Positions 18,071 through 27,205 of a stretch of DNA of 64,000 nucleotides are shown piece after piece (the stretch's first letter is position 1; the number at the start of each line of letters is the position of its first letter). A program made the position numbers and the translations under genes. The notes under the pieces are model-generated. The model worked only from the letters and a program-made list of their open reading frames with translations, did not search any database and was not told the origin of the DNA. The stretch is from assembly GCA_946411635.1 (NCBI GenBank), contig CAMKES010000007.1:1-64000 (forward strand), written 5' to 3'. The stretch comes from an uncultured Clostridia bacterium (GTDB lineage: Bacteria > Bacillota > Clostridia > Christensenellales > CAG-138).

Positions 18071-18925
18071 ATGGCAAACAGTACCAAGTTTAACGAAGAA
18101 CTGAATCAAAAGAAAAAACGCGGTCTGCGCCCCGGCTGGCAGGACAGACTGCCGGTCAAGCCGGTCCTTGCCGCGATCGCCGCGGTGCTGGTGCTGACCG
18201 TGCTGGTCCTGATCAACCGGCCGACGTCGACCGTGCTGTCGAGCGCCGAGCTGGACGTGATCCGGAGCGCGGGCGTGCTGCGCGTCGGCGTGGACGACGG
18301 CGTGGCGGGGCTGTATCAGAACGGCGACGGCTACGAAAAAGCCGTCGCGGAGGGGCTTGCGCAGCTGATCTTCGGGCATACGGAGGGCGTGACGCCGGTC
18401 GCCGTCGACCGGTATTCCGCGCCGTGGCGGATGAACGACGGCGAGCTCGACCTCGTGCTGATGAGCATGCAGGCGTTTTCGCAGGAGGGGTATGAAAGCA
18501 GCGAGGTCCCGTTCTTTACCGACCGGTGCGTGATCCTCGCGTACGAGCCGTTCGATTCGCTCGCGGGCAAAACGATCGCCGTGCTGGAGGACACGCCGTG
18601 CGAAACGCTTCTGTACGACTATCTCGAATCCGAAGAGCCGGAGCTCAACGTGCATCCGGCGGCGGATTACTATTCCATGCGCGTCATGCTGCGCGCCGGC
18701 ACGGTGGACGCCGTCTGCGTGCCGCAGACCGTCGCCCTGTCCTGGAAGGAATCGCGCACGCAGATCCTGCCGTTTGCGATCGGCAATATTCCGTACTATG
18801 CGATCGCGAAAAAGGATTCGGTCCTGATCGATCTGTGCAACGAGGTTTTTTACGACTGGCGGCTTGACGGAACGTTCCGCGACTGGGGCGGCCGGTACGG
18901 CGTCGAATGGGGCGCGAACGGTTGA
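18071..18925 (+). CDS. Membrane-anchored solute-binding-protein-like (SBP_bac_3) protein
   Basis: This 284-residue protein has a basic cytoplasmic N-terminus, one membrane helix (about 33-50) and an extracytoplasmic domain resembling family 3 amino-acid-type solute-binding proteins. Family features are IRSAGVLRVGVDDG at the start of lobe 1, LVLMSMQAFSQEG, LAGKTIAVLEDT at the hinge, and a C-terminal WRLDGTFRDWGGRYG. There is no lipobox; the protein is held by an uncleaved helix. No transporter permease or ATPase is adjacent, so it may sense rather than transport. A TATAAT box at 18012-18017 lies upstream. The gene is divergent from thpR and 73 bases upstream of murA. Confidence 0.72.
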   Translation: MANSTKFNEELNQKKKRGLRPGWQDRLPVKPVLAAIAAVLVLTVLVLINRPTSTVLSSAELDVIRSAGVLRVGVDDGVAGLYQNGDGYEKAVAEGLAQLIFGHTEGVTPVAVDRYSAPWRMNDGELDLVLMSMQAFSQEGYESSEVPFFTDRCVILAYEPFDSLAGKTIAVLEDTPCETLLYDYLESEEPELNVHPAADYYSMRVMLRAGTVDAVCVPQTVALSWKESRTQILPFAIGNIPYYAIAKKDSVLIDLCNEVFYDWRLDGTFRDWGGRYGVEWGANG

Positions 18926-18961
18926 CGGAATCCGTAAAATCCGCTAAACTAAAAAGAAGGC

Positions 18962-18990
18962 CTCCTTTGCGGAACGCAAAGAACAAGGAG
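18962..18990 (+). promoter_or_regulatory. Hairpin that can sequester the murA ribosome binding site
   Basis: Bases 18966-18971 (TTTGCG) pair with 18975-18980 (CGCAAA). CTCC just before (18962-18965) can pair with GGAG at 18987-18990, which is the Shine-Dalgarno sequence of murA, leaving a six-base bulge. The structure would mask the ribosome binding site. Function is inferred from pairing only. Confidence 0.4.
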
Positions 18991-18998
18991 CAGAGTTT

Positions 18999-20279
18999 AT
19001 GAATTCATATTACAGCATTCACGGCGGAAAACGACTCGAGGGAACGGTGACGATCAGCGGCGCGAAGAACGCCGCGGTCGCGATCATCCCGGCGGCGATC
19101 CTTGCGGGAGAACCGTGCGTTTTGGAGAACCTGCCGAACATCGCGGACGTCGAAAGCCTCAAGGAGATCCTCGAAGGGCTCGGCGCGAAGGTCGACATGA
19201 CCGAAGGCGGCTGCATGCGCATCGACCCGTCGACGATCAACACCTTCGACGCGACCTCGCACAAGGTCAGCTCCATGCGCGCGTCGTACTATCTGCTCGG
19301 CGCGATGCTCGGCGCCTACGGCGAGATCGAGCTTGCGCTGCCGGGCGGCTGCGTCATCGGCCCGCGGCCCATCGATCAGCACGTCAAGGGCATGCGCGCG
19401 CTCGGCGCGAAGATCTACATGGACGAGAGCCGCAACGTGCTGCGCGCGCAGGCGACGAAGCTCAAGGGCGCGGAGATCTTTTTCGACGTCGTTTCCGTCG
19501 GCGCGACGATCAACGTCATGCTCGCGGCCTGCCGCGCGGAGGGCACGACCGTGCTTCAGAACGTCGCGAAGGAACCGCACGTCGTCGACGTGGCGAACTT
19601 CCTGAACATGATGGGCGCGTCCGTACGCGGCGCCGGTACCGACGTCATCCGTATCCAGGGCCGGAAGAAGCTGCACGGCTGCGCGTACTCCATCATCCCC
19701 GATCAGATCGAGACCGGCACGTACATGATCGCTGCCGCCGCCTCGCGCGGGGACGTGGTCATCAAGAACGTGATCCCGACGCATATGGAAGCGATCTCCG
19801 CAAAGCTGATGGAAAGCGGCGCGCGCGTCATCGAAGGCGACGACGGACGCGACTTCTTCCTGCGCGTATCGATGAACGACCGGCCGCGCGCGGTCAGTTT
19901 CCGCACGATGGTCTACCCCGGCTTCCCGACCGATCTGCAGCAGCCCATGATGGCGTATCTGACGACGGCGGGCGGAACGAGCGTCATTACCGAAAACATT
20001 TTCGAAAACCGGTTCAACCACGTCAGGGAGCTTCGCAAGCTCGGCGCGAGCATTTCGATCGCGAAGCGCGTCGCGCGCGTCAAGGGCGTGGAAACGCTCC
20101 GCGGCGCCGATATCTACGCCAGCGACCTGCGCGCGGGCGCCGCGCTGATCATCGCGGGGCTCATCGCGGGCGGTGAAACGCGCGTGCACAACATCGGCTT
20201 TATCGACCGCGGATACGAATATCTCGATTCCAAATTCAAGGCCATCGGTGCGGATATCCTGCGCATCGAGGAAGAATAA
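18999..20279 (+). CDS. murA: UDP-N-acetylglucosamine 1-carboxyvinyltransferase (first copy)
   Basis: This 426-residue enzyme catalyses the first committed step of peptidoglycan synthesis, transferring enolpyruvate from PEP to UDP-GlcNAc in the cytoplasm. It shows the N-terminal SGAKNAAVAIIPA block, the catalytic loop with Cys at about 118 (LPGGCVIGPRPIDQH, the fosfomycin target) and YPGFPTDLQQPMMA in the second domain. The length is typical. A second MurA is encoded at 56559-57866; low-GC Firmicutes commonly keep two. The ribosome binding site is AAGGAG at 18985-18990, inside a potential hairpin. Confidence 0.96.
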   Translation: MNSYYSIHGGKRLEGTVTISGAKNAAVAIIPAAILAGEPCVLENLPNIADVESLKEILEGLGAKVDMTEGGCMRIDPSTINTFDATSHKVSSMRASYYLLGAMLGAYGEIELALPGGCVIGPRPIDQHVKGMRALGAKIYMDESRNVLRAQATKLKGAEIFFDVVSVGATINVMLAACRAEGTTVLQNVAKEPHVVDVANFLNMMGASVRGAGTDVIRIQGRKKLHGCAYSIIPDQIETGTYMIAAAASRGDVVIKNVIPTHMEAISAKLMESGARVIEGDDGRDFFLRVSMNDRPRAVSFRTMVYPGFPTDLQQPMMAYLTTAGGTSVITENIFENRFNHVRELRKLGASISIAKRVARVKGVETLRGADIYASDLRAGAALIIAGLIAGGETRVHNIGFIDRGYEYLDSKFKAIGADILRIEEE

Positions 20280-20294
20280 CGGGAGGTTCCCCAG

Positions 20295-21158
20295 ATGTAT
20301 CTTGCTTCCGGATGGAAAGATTACGCGATCCTCGACGCAGGCGGCGGCGACAAGCTGGAGCGCTGGGGCGGCGTGACGCTGCTGCGCCCCGACCCGCAGG
20401 CGGTCTGGACGATGAGCGAGCGCGCGGCGGAGCGCGCCGACGCGGTCTATCTCCGCAGCAGCACCGGCGGCGGGCACTGGGAATATAAAAAGACGCTGCC
20501 CGATCAGTGGACGATCGGCTACCGCGACCTCCGGTTCATCGTGCGGCCGACCGGCTTCAAGCACACGGGACTGTTCCCCGAGCAGGCGGTCAACTGGGAC
20601 TGGATGCGCGACCGCATCGCGGCGTTTCGGAAACGCACCGGGCGCAAGGCGAAGGTCCTGAATCTGTTCGCCTATACCGGCGGCGCGACCTGCGCCTGCG
20701 CCAAGGCCGGCGCGGAGGTCGTGCACGTCGACGCCGCGAAGGGCATGGTCGCCTGGGCAAAGGACAACGCGGCGGCGTCCGGTCTTGCCGACGCGCCGAT
20801 CCGCTACATCGTCGACGACTGCGTGAAGTTCGTGAAGCGCGAGCTTCGCCGCGGCAACCGCTACGACGGCATCCTGATGGATCCGCCGAGCTACGGCAGA
20901 GGCCCGACCGGCGAAATGTGGAAAATCGAAAACGATCTCTATCCGCTCGTCGAGCTGTGTGCGGCGCTCCTTTCCGACGACCCCTGTTTCTTTCTCATCA
21001 ATTCCTACACGACCGGCCTTGCGCCGACCGTGCTCTCCAACGTATTGAAGCTTGCGATCAAGGGCGGAACCGCCGAAGCCGACGAGATCGGACTGCCGAT
21101 CGCCCGCGGCGGACTGATCCTGCCCTGCGGCGCGAGCGGAAGATGGACAAACGCATGA
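20295..21158 (+). CDS. Class I SAM-dependent rRNA methyltransferase, RlmI-like without PUA domain
   Basis: This 287-residue methyltransferase has NLFAYTGGATCACAKAGAEVVHVDAAKG (SAM-binding motif I and the following acidic loop) and the catalytic-site motif LMDPPSYGRGP. It resembles the catalytic half of RlmI-type 23S rRNA C5-cytosine methyltransferases but lacks their N-terminal PUA domain. A substrate other than C1962 is possible. It lies 15 bases after murA with GGGAGG at 20281-20286 and ends inside the start of the pseudouridine synthase gene, so it is coupled to another RNA-modifying enzyme. Confidence 0.82.
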   Translation: MYLASGWKDYAILDAGGGDKLERWGGVTLLRPDPQAVWTMSERAAERADAVYLRSSTGGGHWEYKKTLPDQWTIGYRDLRFIVRPTGFKHTGLFPEQAVNWDWMRDRIAAFRKRTGRKAKVLNLFAYTGGATCACAKAGAEVVHVDAAKGMVAWAKDNAAASGLADAPIRYIVDDCVKFVKRELRRGNRYDGILMDPPSYGRGPTGEMWKIENDLYPLVELCAALLSDDPCFFLINSYTTGLAPTVLSNVLKLAIKGGTAEADEIGLPIARGGLILPCGASGRWTNA

Positions 21159-22453
21159 TCCCGCCGCATATCTTATTCGAAGACAATCATCTGCTGGTCG
21201 TCGAAAAACCGGCGAACCTGCCCGTGCAGGCGGACGCGTCCGGCGACGCCGACCTGCTTTCTCTCTGCAAATCCTACATCAAAGAAACGTATCATAAGCC
21301 CGGCGAGGCATACCTCGGGCTCGTGCACCGGCTCGACCGCCCCGTCGGCGGCGTGATGGTCTTTGCGAAAACGAGCAAGGCGGCGGCAAGGCTGACCGCG
21401 CAGTTCAAGGACCGCCGCGCGCACAAGCGCTACGCAGCGATCGTCGAGGGAACCGCCCCCGCGGACGGCGAATGCGTCGACTGGCTTCTGAAAGACGAAG
21501 CGACCAACACGACGCGCGTCGTAAAGGAAGGCGCGGACGGCGCGAAAAAGGCGATCCTCCGCTTCCGCACGCTCGCGCGCGAAAACGGCACGTCGCTCCT
21601 CGACGTCGAACTCCTTACCGGCCGTCCGCATCAGATCCGCGTGCAGCTTTCGAGCCGGGGTCTTCCGATCGCCGGCGACATGCGCTACAATCCGAACGCC
21701 GTGCCCGGCACGCAGATCCGGCTGTGGTCGTACGCGCTGACGATCCAGCACCCGACGCTCAACGAACCGCTGACCTTCTATTCCATTCCGAACTGGTCCG
21801 AATATCCCGCCGCGATCCGGCTTCTGCCCGCGCACGGGGTGTGCAGCGGCGTGTATCTCGACGACGAGCTGCTCGTAGTCGACAAGAACGCAGGCGCGGA
21901 GGTCGAGGACGAGCTTCTGGGCGAGCTGTCCGCTCTCTGCGATCCGCTCTATCCCGTGCACCGGCTCGACGCGAACACCGAAGGGCTCGTCTGCTTTGCG
22001 CGGACCGAGGCGATGCGCGACCGGCTCCTGGCGGCGTTTCGCACGCACGAGACCGAAAAGATCTATCACGCCGTCGCCGTCGGACGTCCGAAGGACGGCA
22101 AGTACGTGCACTATGCGAAAAAGGACGCGGACGCCGCGACCGTGCGGCTCTGCCGCGAGACCGATCCGGACGCGCTGAAAATGGAACTGGAGCTGCGCGT
22201 GATCGACGCGAAACGCGGTCTGTCGCTTCTGGATATCCGGCTTTTGACCGGGCGGACGCATCAGATCCGCGTGCAGCTCGCGGCGATCGGCTGTCCGGTG
22301 CTCGGCGACGATAAATACGGCGACCGCGAAGCAAACAAACGCTATAGAAAACGCCGTCAGTGCCTGTTCGCAAAACGGCTGACGGTGCTCGGCAAAACCT
22401 TTGAAAGCACAAGAACATTCGACCTGAACGACTTTACGGAGGAAAAACAATGA
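21155..22453 (+). CDS. Tandem (two-domain) RluA-type pseudouridine synthase
   Basis: This 432-residue protein contains two complete RluA-family catalytic domains in a row. The first runs over about residues 1-215 with the catalytic motif VHRLDRPVGG (HRLD about 58-61) and LLTGRPHQIRVQL. The second runs over about 225-425 with PVHRLDANTEGL (about 267-278) and LLTGRTHQIRVQL. Both keep the catalytic Asp, so both may isomerise uridine in rRNA or tRNA. RluA-type enzymes are normally single-domain, about 220-320 residues. The start at 21155 overlaps the previous stop as ATGA; an alternative ATG at 21143 is equally in frame. The stop overlaps the next gene by 4 bases. Confidence 0.88.
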   Translation: MIPPHILFEDNHLLVVEKPANLPVQADASGDADLLSLCKSYIKETYHKPGEAYLGLVHRLDRPVGGVMVFAKTSKAAARLTAQFKDRRAHKRYAAIVEGTAPADGECVDWLLKDEATNTTRVVKEGADGAKKAILRFRTLARENGTSLLDVELLTGRPHQIRVQLSSRGLPIAGDMRYNPNAVPGTQIRLWSYALTIQHPTLNEPLTFYSIPNWSEYPAAIRLLPAHGVCSGVYLDDELLVVDKNAGAEVEDELLGELSALCDPLYPVHRLDANTEGLVCFARTEAMRDRLLAAFRTHETEKIYHAVAVGRPKDGKYVHYAKKDADAATVRLCRETDPDALKMELELRVIDAKRGLSLLDIRLLTGRTHQIRVQLAAIGCPVLGDDKYGDREANKRYRKRRQCLFAKRLTVLGKTFESTRTFDLNDFTEEKQ

Positions 22454-24156
22454 ACGCAGCAGAACGATACGCACTCTGGATGAACAGCCCCGACGTCGAC
22501 GAACAGACCAAGGCGGAGCTCCGTTCGATCGCAAACGATCCGCAGGAGATCGAAGAGCGCTTCTACACCGAACTGGAGTTCGGCACGGCGGGTCTTCGCG
22601 GCATCCTCGGCGCGGGCGACAACCGCATGAACGTGTACAACGTGCGCAAGGCGACCGAAGGACTTGCGCGGTACCTGACGGACACCGTGAACGGCACGCC
22701 GCGCGTATGCATCGCGTACGATTCGCGGCACTGCTCCGACCTGTTCGCCAAAGAGACCGCCTGCGTGCTGGCGGCGCACGGCGTCAGGGTCTTCCTCTAC
22801 TCGACGCTGCATTCGGTGCCGCAGCTGAGCTTCACGGTGCTGGAGCTTCACTGCGACGCTGGCGTCGTGATCACGGCGAGCCACAACCCGCCGAAGTACA
22901 ACGGCTACAAGGTCTACGGCAGAAGCGGCGGCCAGTCCGCGCCCGACGAGGCGCAGGCGATCACGGACCGCATCCGCGAGGTCGAAGGCTTCCGGACCGC
23001 GTATAAGCCGTTCGACGAGGCGGTGAACGACGGCTCGATCACCCTGATCGGCAAGGACGTCGACGAGATCTATTACAAAAAGACGACGTCGCTTCTGACG
23101 CAGCCGGCGCTCGTGAAGGAAAAGGGCAAGGACCTGAAGCTCGTCTATACCCCGCTGCACGGAAGCGGCAACGTGCCCGTGCGCGAGGTCCTGAAGCGCA
23201 TCGGCGTGACGAACGTCACGGTCGTTCGGGAACAGGAAGCGCCGGACGGCGATTTCCCGACGGTGAAGGCGCCGAATCCCGAGGATCCGAACGCGTTCAC
23301 GCTGGCGTTCCGCTATGCGAAGGAGGTCGGCGCGACGGTCATCATCGGCACCGACCCCGACAGCGACCGGCTCGGCCTCGCGGTGAAAAAGACCGACGGC
23401 GACTGGGCGGTGCTGACCGGCAACCAGATCGGCGCAATTCTCATCCACTCCCTGCTGAGCTCCTACCGGGCGACCGGCAAGCTGCCGGACAACGGGCTCG
23501 TCGTGCGGTCGGTCGTTTCCACGCAGCTCGCCGACGCGATCTGCGCGCGCTTCGGCGTCGAATGCCGCGAGGTCCTCACCGGCTTCCGCTTCATTTCGGA
23601 ACAGATCGCGGAATGCGAGCGCACGCACGAACGCACGTTCCTGTTCGGCTTTGAGGAAAGCTACGGCTTCCTCGCCGGCGGGTTCGCCCGCGACAAGGAC
23701 GCGATCTGCGCCGCAATGCTCGTGGCCGAGGCGTGCGTCGTCTATGCCGAAAAGGGCATGACGCTCTACGACGCGCTGATGGAGATCTATGAAACGTACG
23801 GCTTCTACCGCGAAAAGGTGAAGTCCTATACGCTCGAGGGCAAGGCGGGCATCGAAGCGATCAAAAACGCGATGGTGCTGCTGCGCGAGCGTCCGCTCGA
23901 ATCGATCGCGGGCGTTTCCGTCGCAAAGACCGAGGACTTCCTAAAGCCCGAGCAGACGGGTCTGCCGCGTTCGAACGTGCTGCGCTTTACGCTCAGCGAC
24001 GGCGCGTGGGTCACGGTTCGCCCCTCCGGCACCGAGCCGAAGCTGAAGCTCTATATCGGCGCGCACGCGGAAACGGACGCGGCGGTGCAGCAGAAGCTCG
24101 ACGGACTGATGAACGACATGGATGAAACCCTCACCGCCCTTTTGGGCCTGAAATAA
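22450..24156 (+). CDS. Phosphoglucomutase/phosphomannomutase family protein
   Basis: This 568-residue alpha-D-phosphohexomutase interconverts hexose 1- and 6-phosphates (glucose or mannose). It shows the catalytic phosphoserine loop TASHNPPKYNGYK (about residues 140-152), the metal loop TDPDSDRLG (about 300-308), the sugar-binding GFEESYGFLAG and the phosphate-binding RPSGTEPKLKLY near the C-terminus. The length matches the Firmicutes PgcA/Pgm type rather than GlmM (about 450). It is coupled to the upstream pseudouridine synthase by ATGA and followed by deoD. Phosphopentomutase activity is possible given that neighbour, but this is inference. Confidence 0.93.
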   Translation: MNAAERYALWMNSPDVDEQTKAELRSIANDPQEIEERFYTELEFGTAGLRGILGAGDNRMNVYNVRKATEGLARYLTDTVNGTPRVCIAYDSRHCSDLFAKETACVLAAHGVRVFLYSTLHSVPQLSFTVLELHCDAGVVITASHNPPKYNGYKVYGRSGGQSAPDEAQAITDRIREVEGFRTAYKPFDEAVNDGSITLIGKDVDEIYYKKTTSLLTQPALVKEKGKDLKLVYTPLHGSGNVPVREVLKRIGVTNVTVVREQEAPDGDFPTVKAPNPEDPNAFTLAFRYAKEVGATVIIGTDPDSDRLGLAVKKTDGDWAVLTGNQIGAILIHSLLSSYRATGKLPDNGLVVRSVVSTQLADAICARFGVECREVLTGFRFISEQIAECERTHERTFLFGFEESYGFLAGGFARDKDAICAAMLVAEACVVYAEKGMTLYDALMEIYETYGFYREKVKSYTLEGKAGIEAIKNAMVLLRERPLESIAGVSVAKTEDFLKPEQTGLPRSNVLRFTLSDGAWVTVRPSGTEPKLKLYIGAHAETDAAVQQKLDGLMNDMDETLTALLGLK

Positions 24157-24171
24157 GAAAGGAGAACGAAT

Positions 24172-24885
24172 ATGGCGGCTCTGACTCCCCACAACGGCGC
24201 AATGCCGGGCGATTTTGCAAAGACCGTGCTGATGCCGGGCGATCCCTTGCGCGCAAAGTTCATCGCCGAAACGTACCTTGAAAACCCGAAGCTCGTCACG
24301 GGCATCCGCAACGTGTACGGCTATACGGGCACGTATCGGGGCAAGCGCGTTTCGGTCATGGCGAGCGGCATGGGCAACCCGTCGATCGGCATTTATTCCT
24401 ACGAACTGTTTCACTTCTACGGCGTGGAAAGCATCATCCGCGTCGGCTCGGCGGGCGCGTATCATCCCGATCTCCGGCTCTTTGACATCGTCATCGGCAT
24501 GGGCGCCTGCACGAACTCGAACTATGCCGCGCAGTTCGGTCTGCCGGGCACGTTCGCGCCCATCGCGGATTTCGGCCTGGTGCGCAAGGCCGTCGACGCC
24601 TGCGAGGCGGTCGGCGCACGCTATATGGTCGGAAACCTCTTAAGTTCCGACGTGTTTTACGACGACGACCCGGAAGCGTGGAAAAAATGGCGCAAGATGG
24701 GCGTTCTTGCCGCGGAGATGGAGGCGGCGGCGCTGTACATGAACGCCGCGCGGTGCGGCAAAAAGGCGCTCGCGATCGATACGATCAGCGACCTGCTCGG
24801 AACCAAAGAAGAAGCGACGCCGGAACAGCGGCAGACCGCGTTCGACCAGATGATCCGCGTCGCGCTCGAGATCGCCGAAGACTGA
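24172..24885 (+). CDS. deoD: Purine-nucleoside phosphorylase, DeoD type
   Basis: This 237-residue nucleoside phosphorylase cleaves purine (deoxy)nucleosides with phosphate to free base and (deoxy)ribose 1-phosphate. Motifs of the hexameric DeoD type are VLMPGDPLRAKFIAE at the N-terminus, SGMGNPSIGIYSYEL, IRVGSAGA and the nucleoside-binding GVLAAEMEAAALY. The C-terminal catalytic Asp lies in DTISD. It starts 15 bases after the phosphohexomutase with AAAGGAGA upstream and shares its operon, a plausible salvage unit. Confidence 0.95.
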   Translation: MAALTPHNGAMPGDFAKTVLMPGDPLRAKFIAETYLENPKLVTGIRNVYGYTGTYRGKRVSVMASGMGNPSIGIYSYELFHFYGVESIIRVGSAGAYHPDLRLFDIVIGMGACTNSNYAAQFGLPGTFAPIADFGLVRKAVDACEAVGARYMVGNLLSSDVFYDDDPEAWKKWRKMGVLAAEMEAAALYMNAARCGKKALAIDTISDLLGTKEEATPEQRQTAFDQMIRVALEIAED

Positions 24886-24894
24886 GGAGGGCAC

Positions 24895-25179
24895 ATGATC
24901 AAGCATATCGTTCTGTTCAAGTTTGAGGATCCGAAGGTGAACGTGCCGATCGTGCGCGACTCGCTGTACGCGCTCGTTCCGAAGATCCCCGAGATCGTTG
25001 AGATGCAGATCGGCGAGGACTTCCTGCACTCCGGCAGAAGCTACGACATGGCGCTTCTGGTGGATTTCAGATCCAGAGAGGATCTGGAAATCTACGACAA
25101 ACATCCCGACCATCAGCAGGCGCGCGTCTACATCCACGCGCACCGGCTGGATTCCAAGACGGTCGATTTCGAGTATTGA
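24895..25179 (+). CDS. Dabb-family (stress-responsive alpha/beta barrel) protein
   Basis: This 94-residue protein fits the Dabb fold: an N-terminal [10 protein letters not shown] with the conserved His at position 4, a central [12 protein letters not shown] strand and a C-terminal [14 protein letters not shown]. Members are dimeric ferredoxin-like barrels, often of unknown function. It has GAGGAGG before its start. Its stop overlaps the uvrB start by one base (TGATG), so it is co-translated with the repair gene, though no functional link is known to me. Confidence 0.88.
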   Translation: MIKHIVLFKFEDPKVNVPIVRDSLYALVPKIPEIVEMQIGEDFLHSGRSYDMALLVDFRSREDLEIYDKHPDHQQARVYIHAHRLDSKTVDFEY

Positions 25180-27203
25180 TGGGCAGATTCAAGGTCGTCT
25201 CCCCGTACGAGCCGCAGGGCGATCAGCCGCAGGCGATCGAAACGCTGGTAAAGAGCATTGAAGCGGGCAATCCGCTGTCGGTGCTTCTGGGCGTTACGGG
25301 AAGCGGAAAAACCTATACCATGGCGAAGGTCATCGAGCGTGTGCAGAAGCCCACGCTCGTGCTTGCGCACAACAAAACGCTCGCCGCGCAGCTCTGCTCC
25401 GAGTTCAAGGAGCTGTTTCCCGACTCCGCGGTCGAGTTTTTCGTGTCGTACTACGACTATTATCAGCCGGAAGCGTACCTGCCCGCGAGCGACACCTATA
25501 TCGAAAAGACGATCGACGTGAACGACGAGATCGACAAGCTCCGCCACTCCGCGACCTGCGCGCTGAACGAGCGCAGCGACGTCATCATCGTCGCGTCGGT
25601 GTCGTGCATCTACGGGCTCGGCGATCCCGAGGAATATCTGAAGCTGTCGATCTCGCTCCGCGAGGGCATGGAGATCGACCGCCGCACGGTCATGCAGCGG
25701 CTGATCGAGAACCAGTATCAGCGAAACGATATGGACTTTTCGCGCGGGACGTTCCGCGCGCACGGCGACACGCTCGACGTGTACCCCGTGAACTGGACGG
25801 ACAAGGCGCTGCGCATCGGCTTTTTCGGCGACGAGATCGAGCGCATTTCGGAGATCAACGTTCTGACCGGCGAGATCACGGCGCGCAGGAGCCACGTTGC
25901 GATCTTCCCCGCCTCGCACTACGCGACGGGGCACGAAAAGATGCAGCAGGCGCTGCGGGAGATCGAAGCGGACATGGAAGTGCAGGAAAAGATGTTCCTC
26001 GACACGAACCGGCCGCTGGAGGCCGAGCGCATCCGTTCGCGCGTGCTGCACGACATTGAAATGATGCAGGAGATCGGCTTCTGCAGCGGCATCGAAAACT
26101 ACTCGCGCTACTTCGACGGCAGAAAGCCGGGCGAGCCGCCGTACACGCTGATCGATTATTTCCCGGACGATTTTCTGATGTTCGTCGACGAAAGCCACGT
26201 CACGCTGCCGCAGGTCGGCGGCATGTTCCGCGGCGACCGCGCAAGGAAGGACGCGCTCGTGGAATACGGCTTCCGTCTGCCGAGCGCGCGGGACAACCGG
26301 CCGCTGACGTTCGACGAATTCATGGCGCGCGTGCCGCAGCTCGTCTGCGTGTCCGCAACGCCCGCGAGCTTCGAGCTGAACCGCGCGTCGGTCGTGGCCG
26401 AGCAGATCATCCGCCCGACGGGACTGGTCGATCCGGACGTGACGGTGCGCCCCGTAAAGGGACAGATCGACGACATCCTTTCCGAGGTCCGCATGCAGGC
26501 GGAAAAGGGATACCGGACGCTGATCACCACGCTCACGAAGCGCATGGCGGAGGACCTTACGGAATACCTCGACCGCATGGGCGTGCGCGTGCGCTACATG
26601 CACAGCGACATCGACACGCTCGACCGCATGGAGATCGTGCGCGATCTGCGCCTCGGCGAGTTCGACGCGCTCGTGGGCATCAATCTGCTGCGCGAGGGGC
26701 TCGATCTGCCCGAGGTGGGGCTCGTCGCGATCCTCGACGCCGACAAGGAGGGCTTTTTGCGCAGCGAAACGAGCCTGATCCAGACGATCGGCCGCGCCGC
26801 GCGAAACGCCGACGGCCGCGTCATCCTCTATGCCGACACGGTCACGCCCTCGATGCGCCGCGCAATGGACGAAACGGCGCGCCGCAGGGCGAAGCAGCTT
26901 CAGTACAACGCGGAGCACGGCATCGTGCCGAAGACGATCCAGAAGAAGGTCTACGATACGCTGCTCATCTCGCGGCGCGAAGAGGACGCGCCGGAAAGCC
27001 TCACCGAATGGCAGAAGAAGGAGCGCATCGCCGTGCTCACCGAGCAGATGCAGCAGGCGGCGCGCGAGCTGGAGTTTGAAACCGCGGCAAAGCTCCGCGA
27101 CGCGATCCTGGCGCTGAAGGGCGAAAAGACGCAGAAAAAGAGCGATCTGAAGCCCGGACAGATCGGCGCGCACAAGCGCGCACGGGAAAAGACGCACAAG
27201 TAA
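25179..27203 (+). CDS. uvrB: Excinuclease ABC subunit B
   Basis: This 674-residue DNA-damage recognition helicase works in nucleotide excision repair with UvrA and UvrC. It shows Walker A ([14 protein letters not shown], about residues 38-51), the damage-probing beta-hairpin region ([10 protein letters not shown]), motif II (DESHVTLPQ), [20 protein letters not shown] and a C-terminal UVR domain ([16 protein letters not shown]) that binds UvrC. The length is normal. The ATG at 25179 overlaps the Dabb stop; a TTG one codon upstream is less likely. uvrA and uvrC are not in the window. Confidence 0.97.
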   Translation: MGRFKVVSPYEPQGDQPQAIETLVKSIEAGNPLSVLLGVTGSGKTYTMAKVIERVQKPTLVLAHNKTLAAQLCSEFKELFPDSAVEFFVSYYDYYQPEAYLPASDTYIEKTIDVNDEIDKLRHSATCALNERSDVIIVASVSCIYGLGDPEEYLKLSISLREGMEIDRRTVMQRLIENQYQRNDMDFSRGTFRAHGDTLDVYPVNWTDKALRIGFFGDEIERISEINVLTGEITARRSHVAIFPASHYATGHEKMQQALREIEADMEVQEKMFLDTNRPLEAERIRSRVLHDIEMMQEIGFCSGIENYSRYFDGRKPGEPPYTLIDYFPDDFLMFVDESHVTLPQVGGMFRGDRARKDALVEYGFRLPSARDNRPLTFDEFMARVPQLVCVSATPASFELNRASVVAEQIIRPTGLVDPDVTVRPVKGQIDDILSEVRMQAEKGYRTLITTLTKRMAEDLTEYLDRMGVRVRYMHSDIDTLDRMEIVRDLRLGEFDALVGINLLREGLDLPEVGLVAILDADKEGFLRSETSLIQTIGRAARNADGRVILYADTVTPSMRRAMDETARRRAKQLQYNAEHGIVPKTIQKKVYDTLLISRREEDAPESLTEWQKKERIAVLTEQMQQAARELEFETAAKLRDAILALKGEKTQKKSDLKPGQIGAHKRAREKTHK

Positions 27204-27205
27204 GC

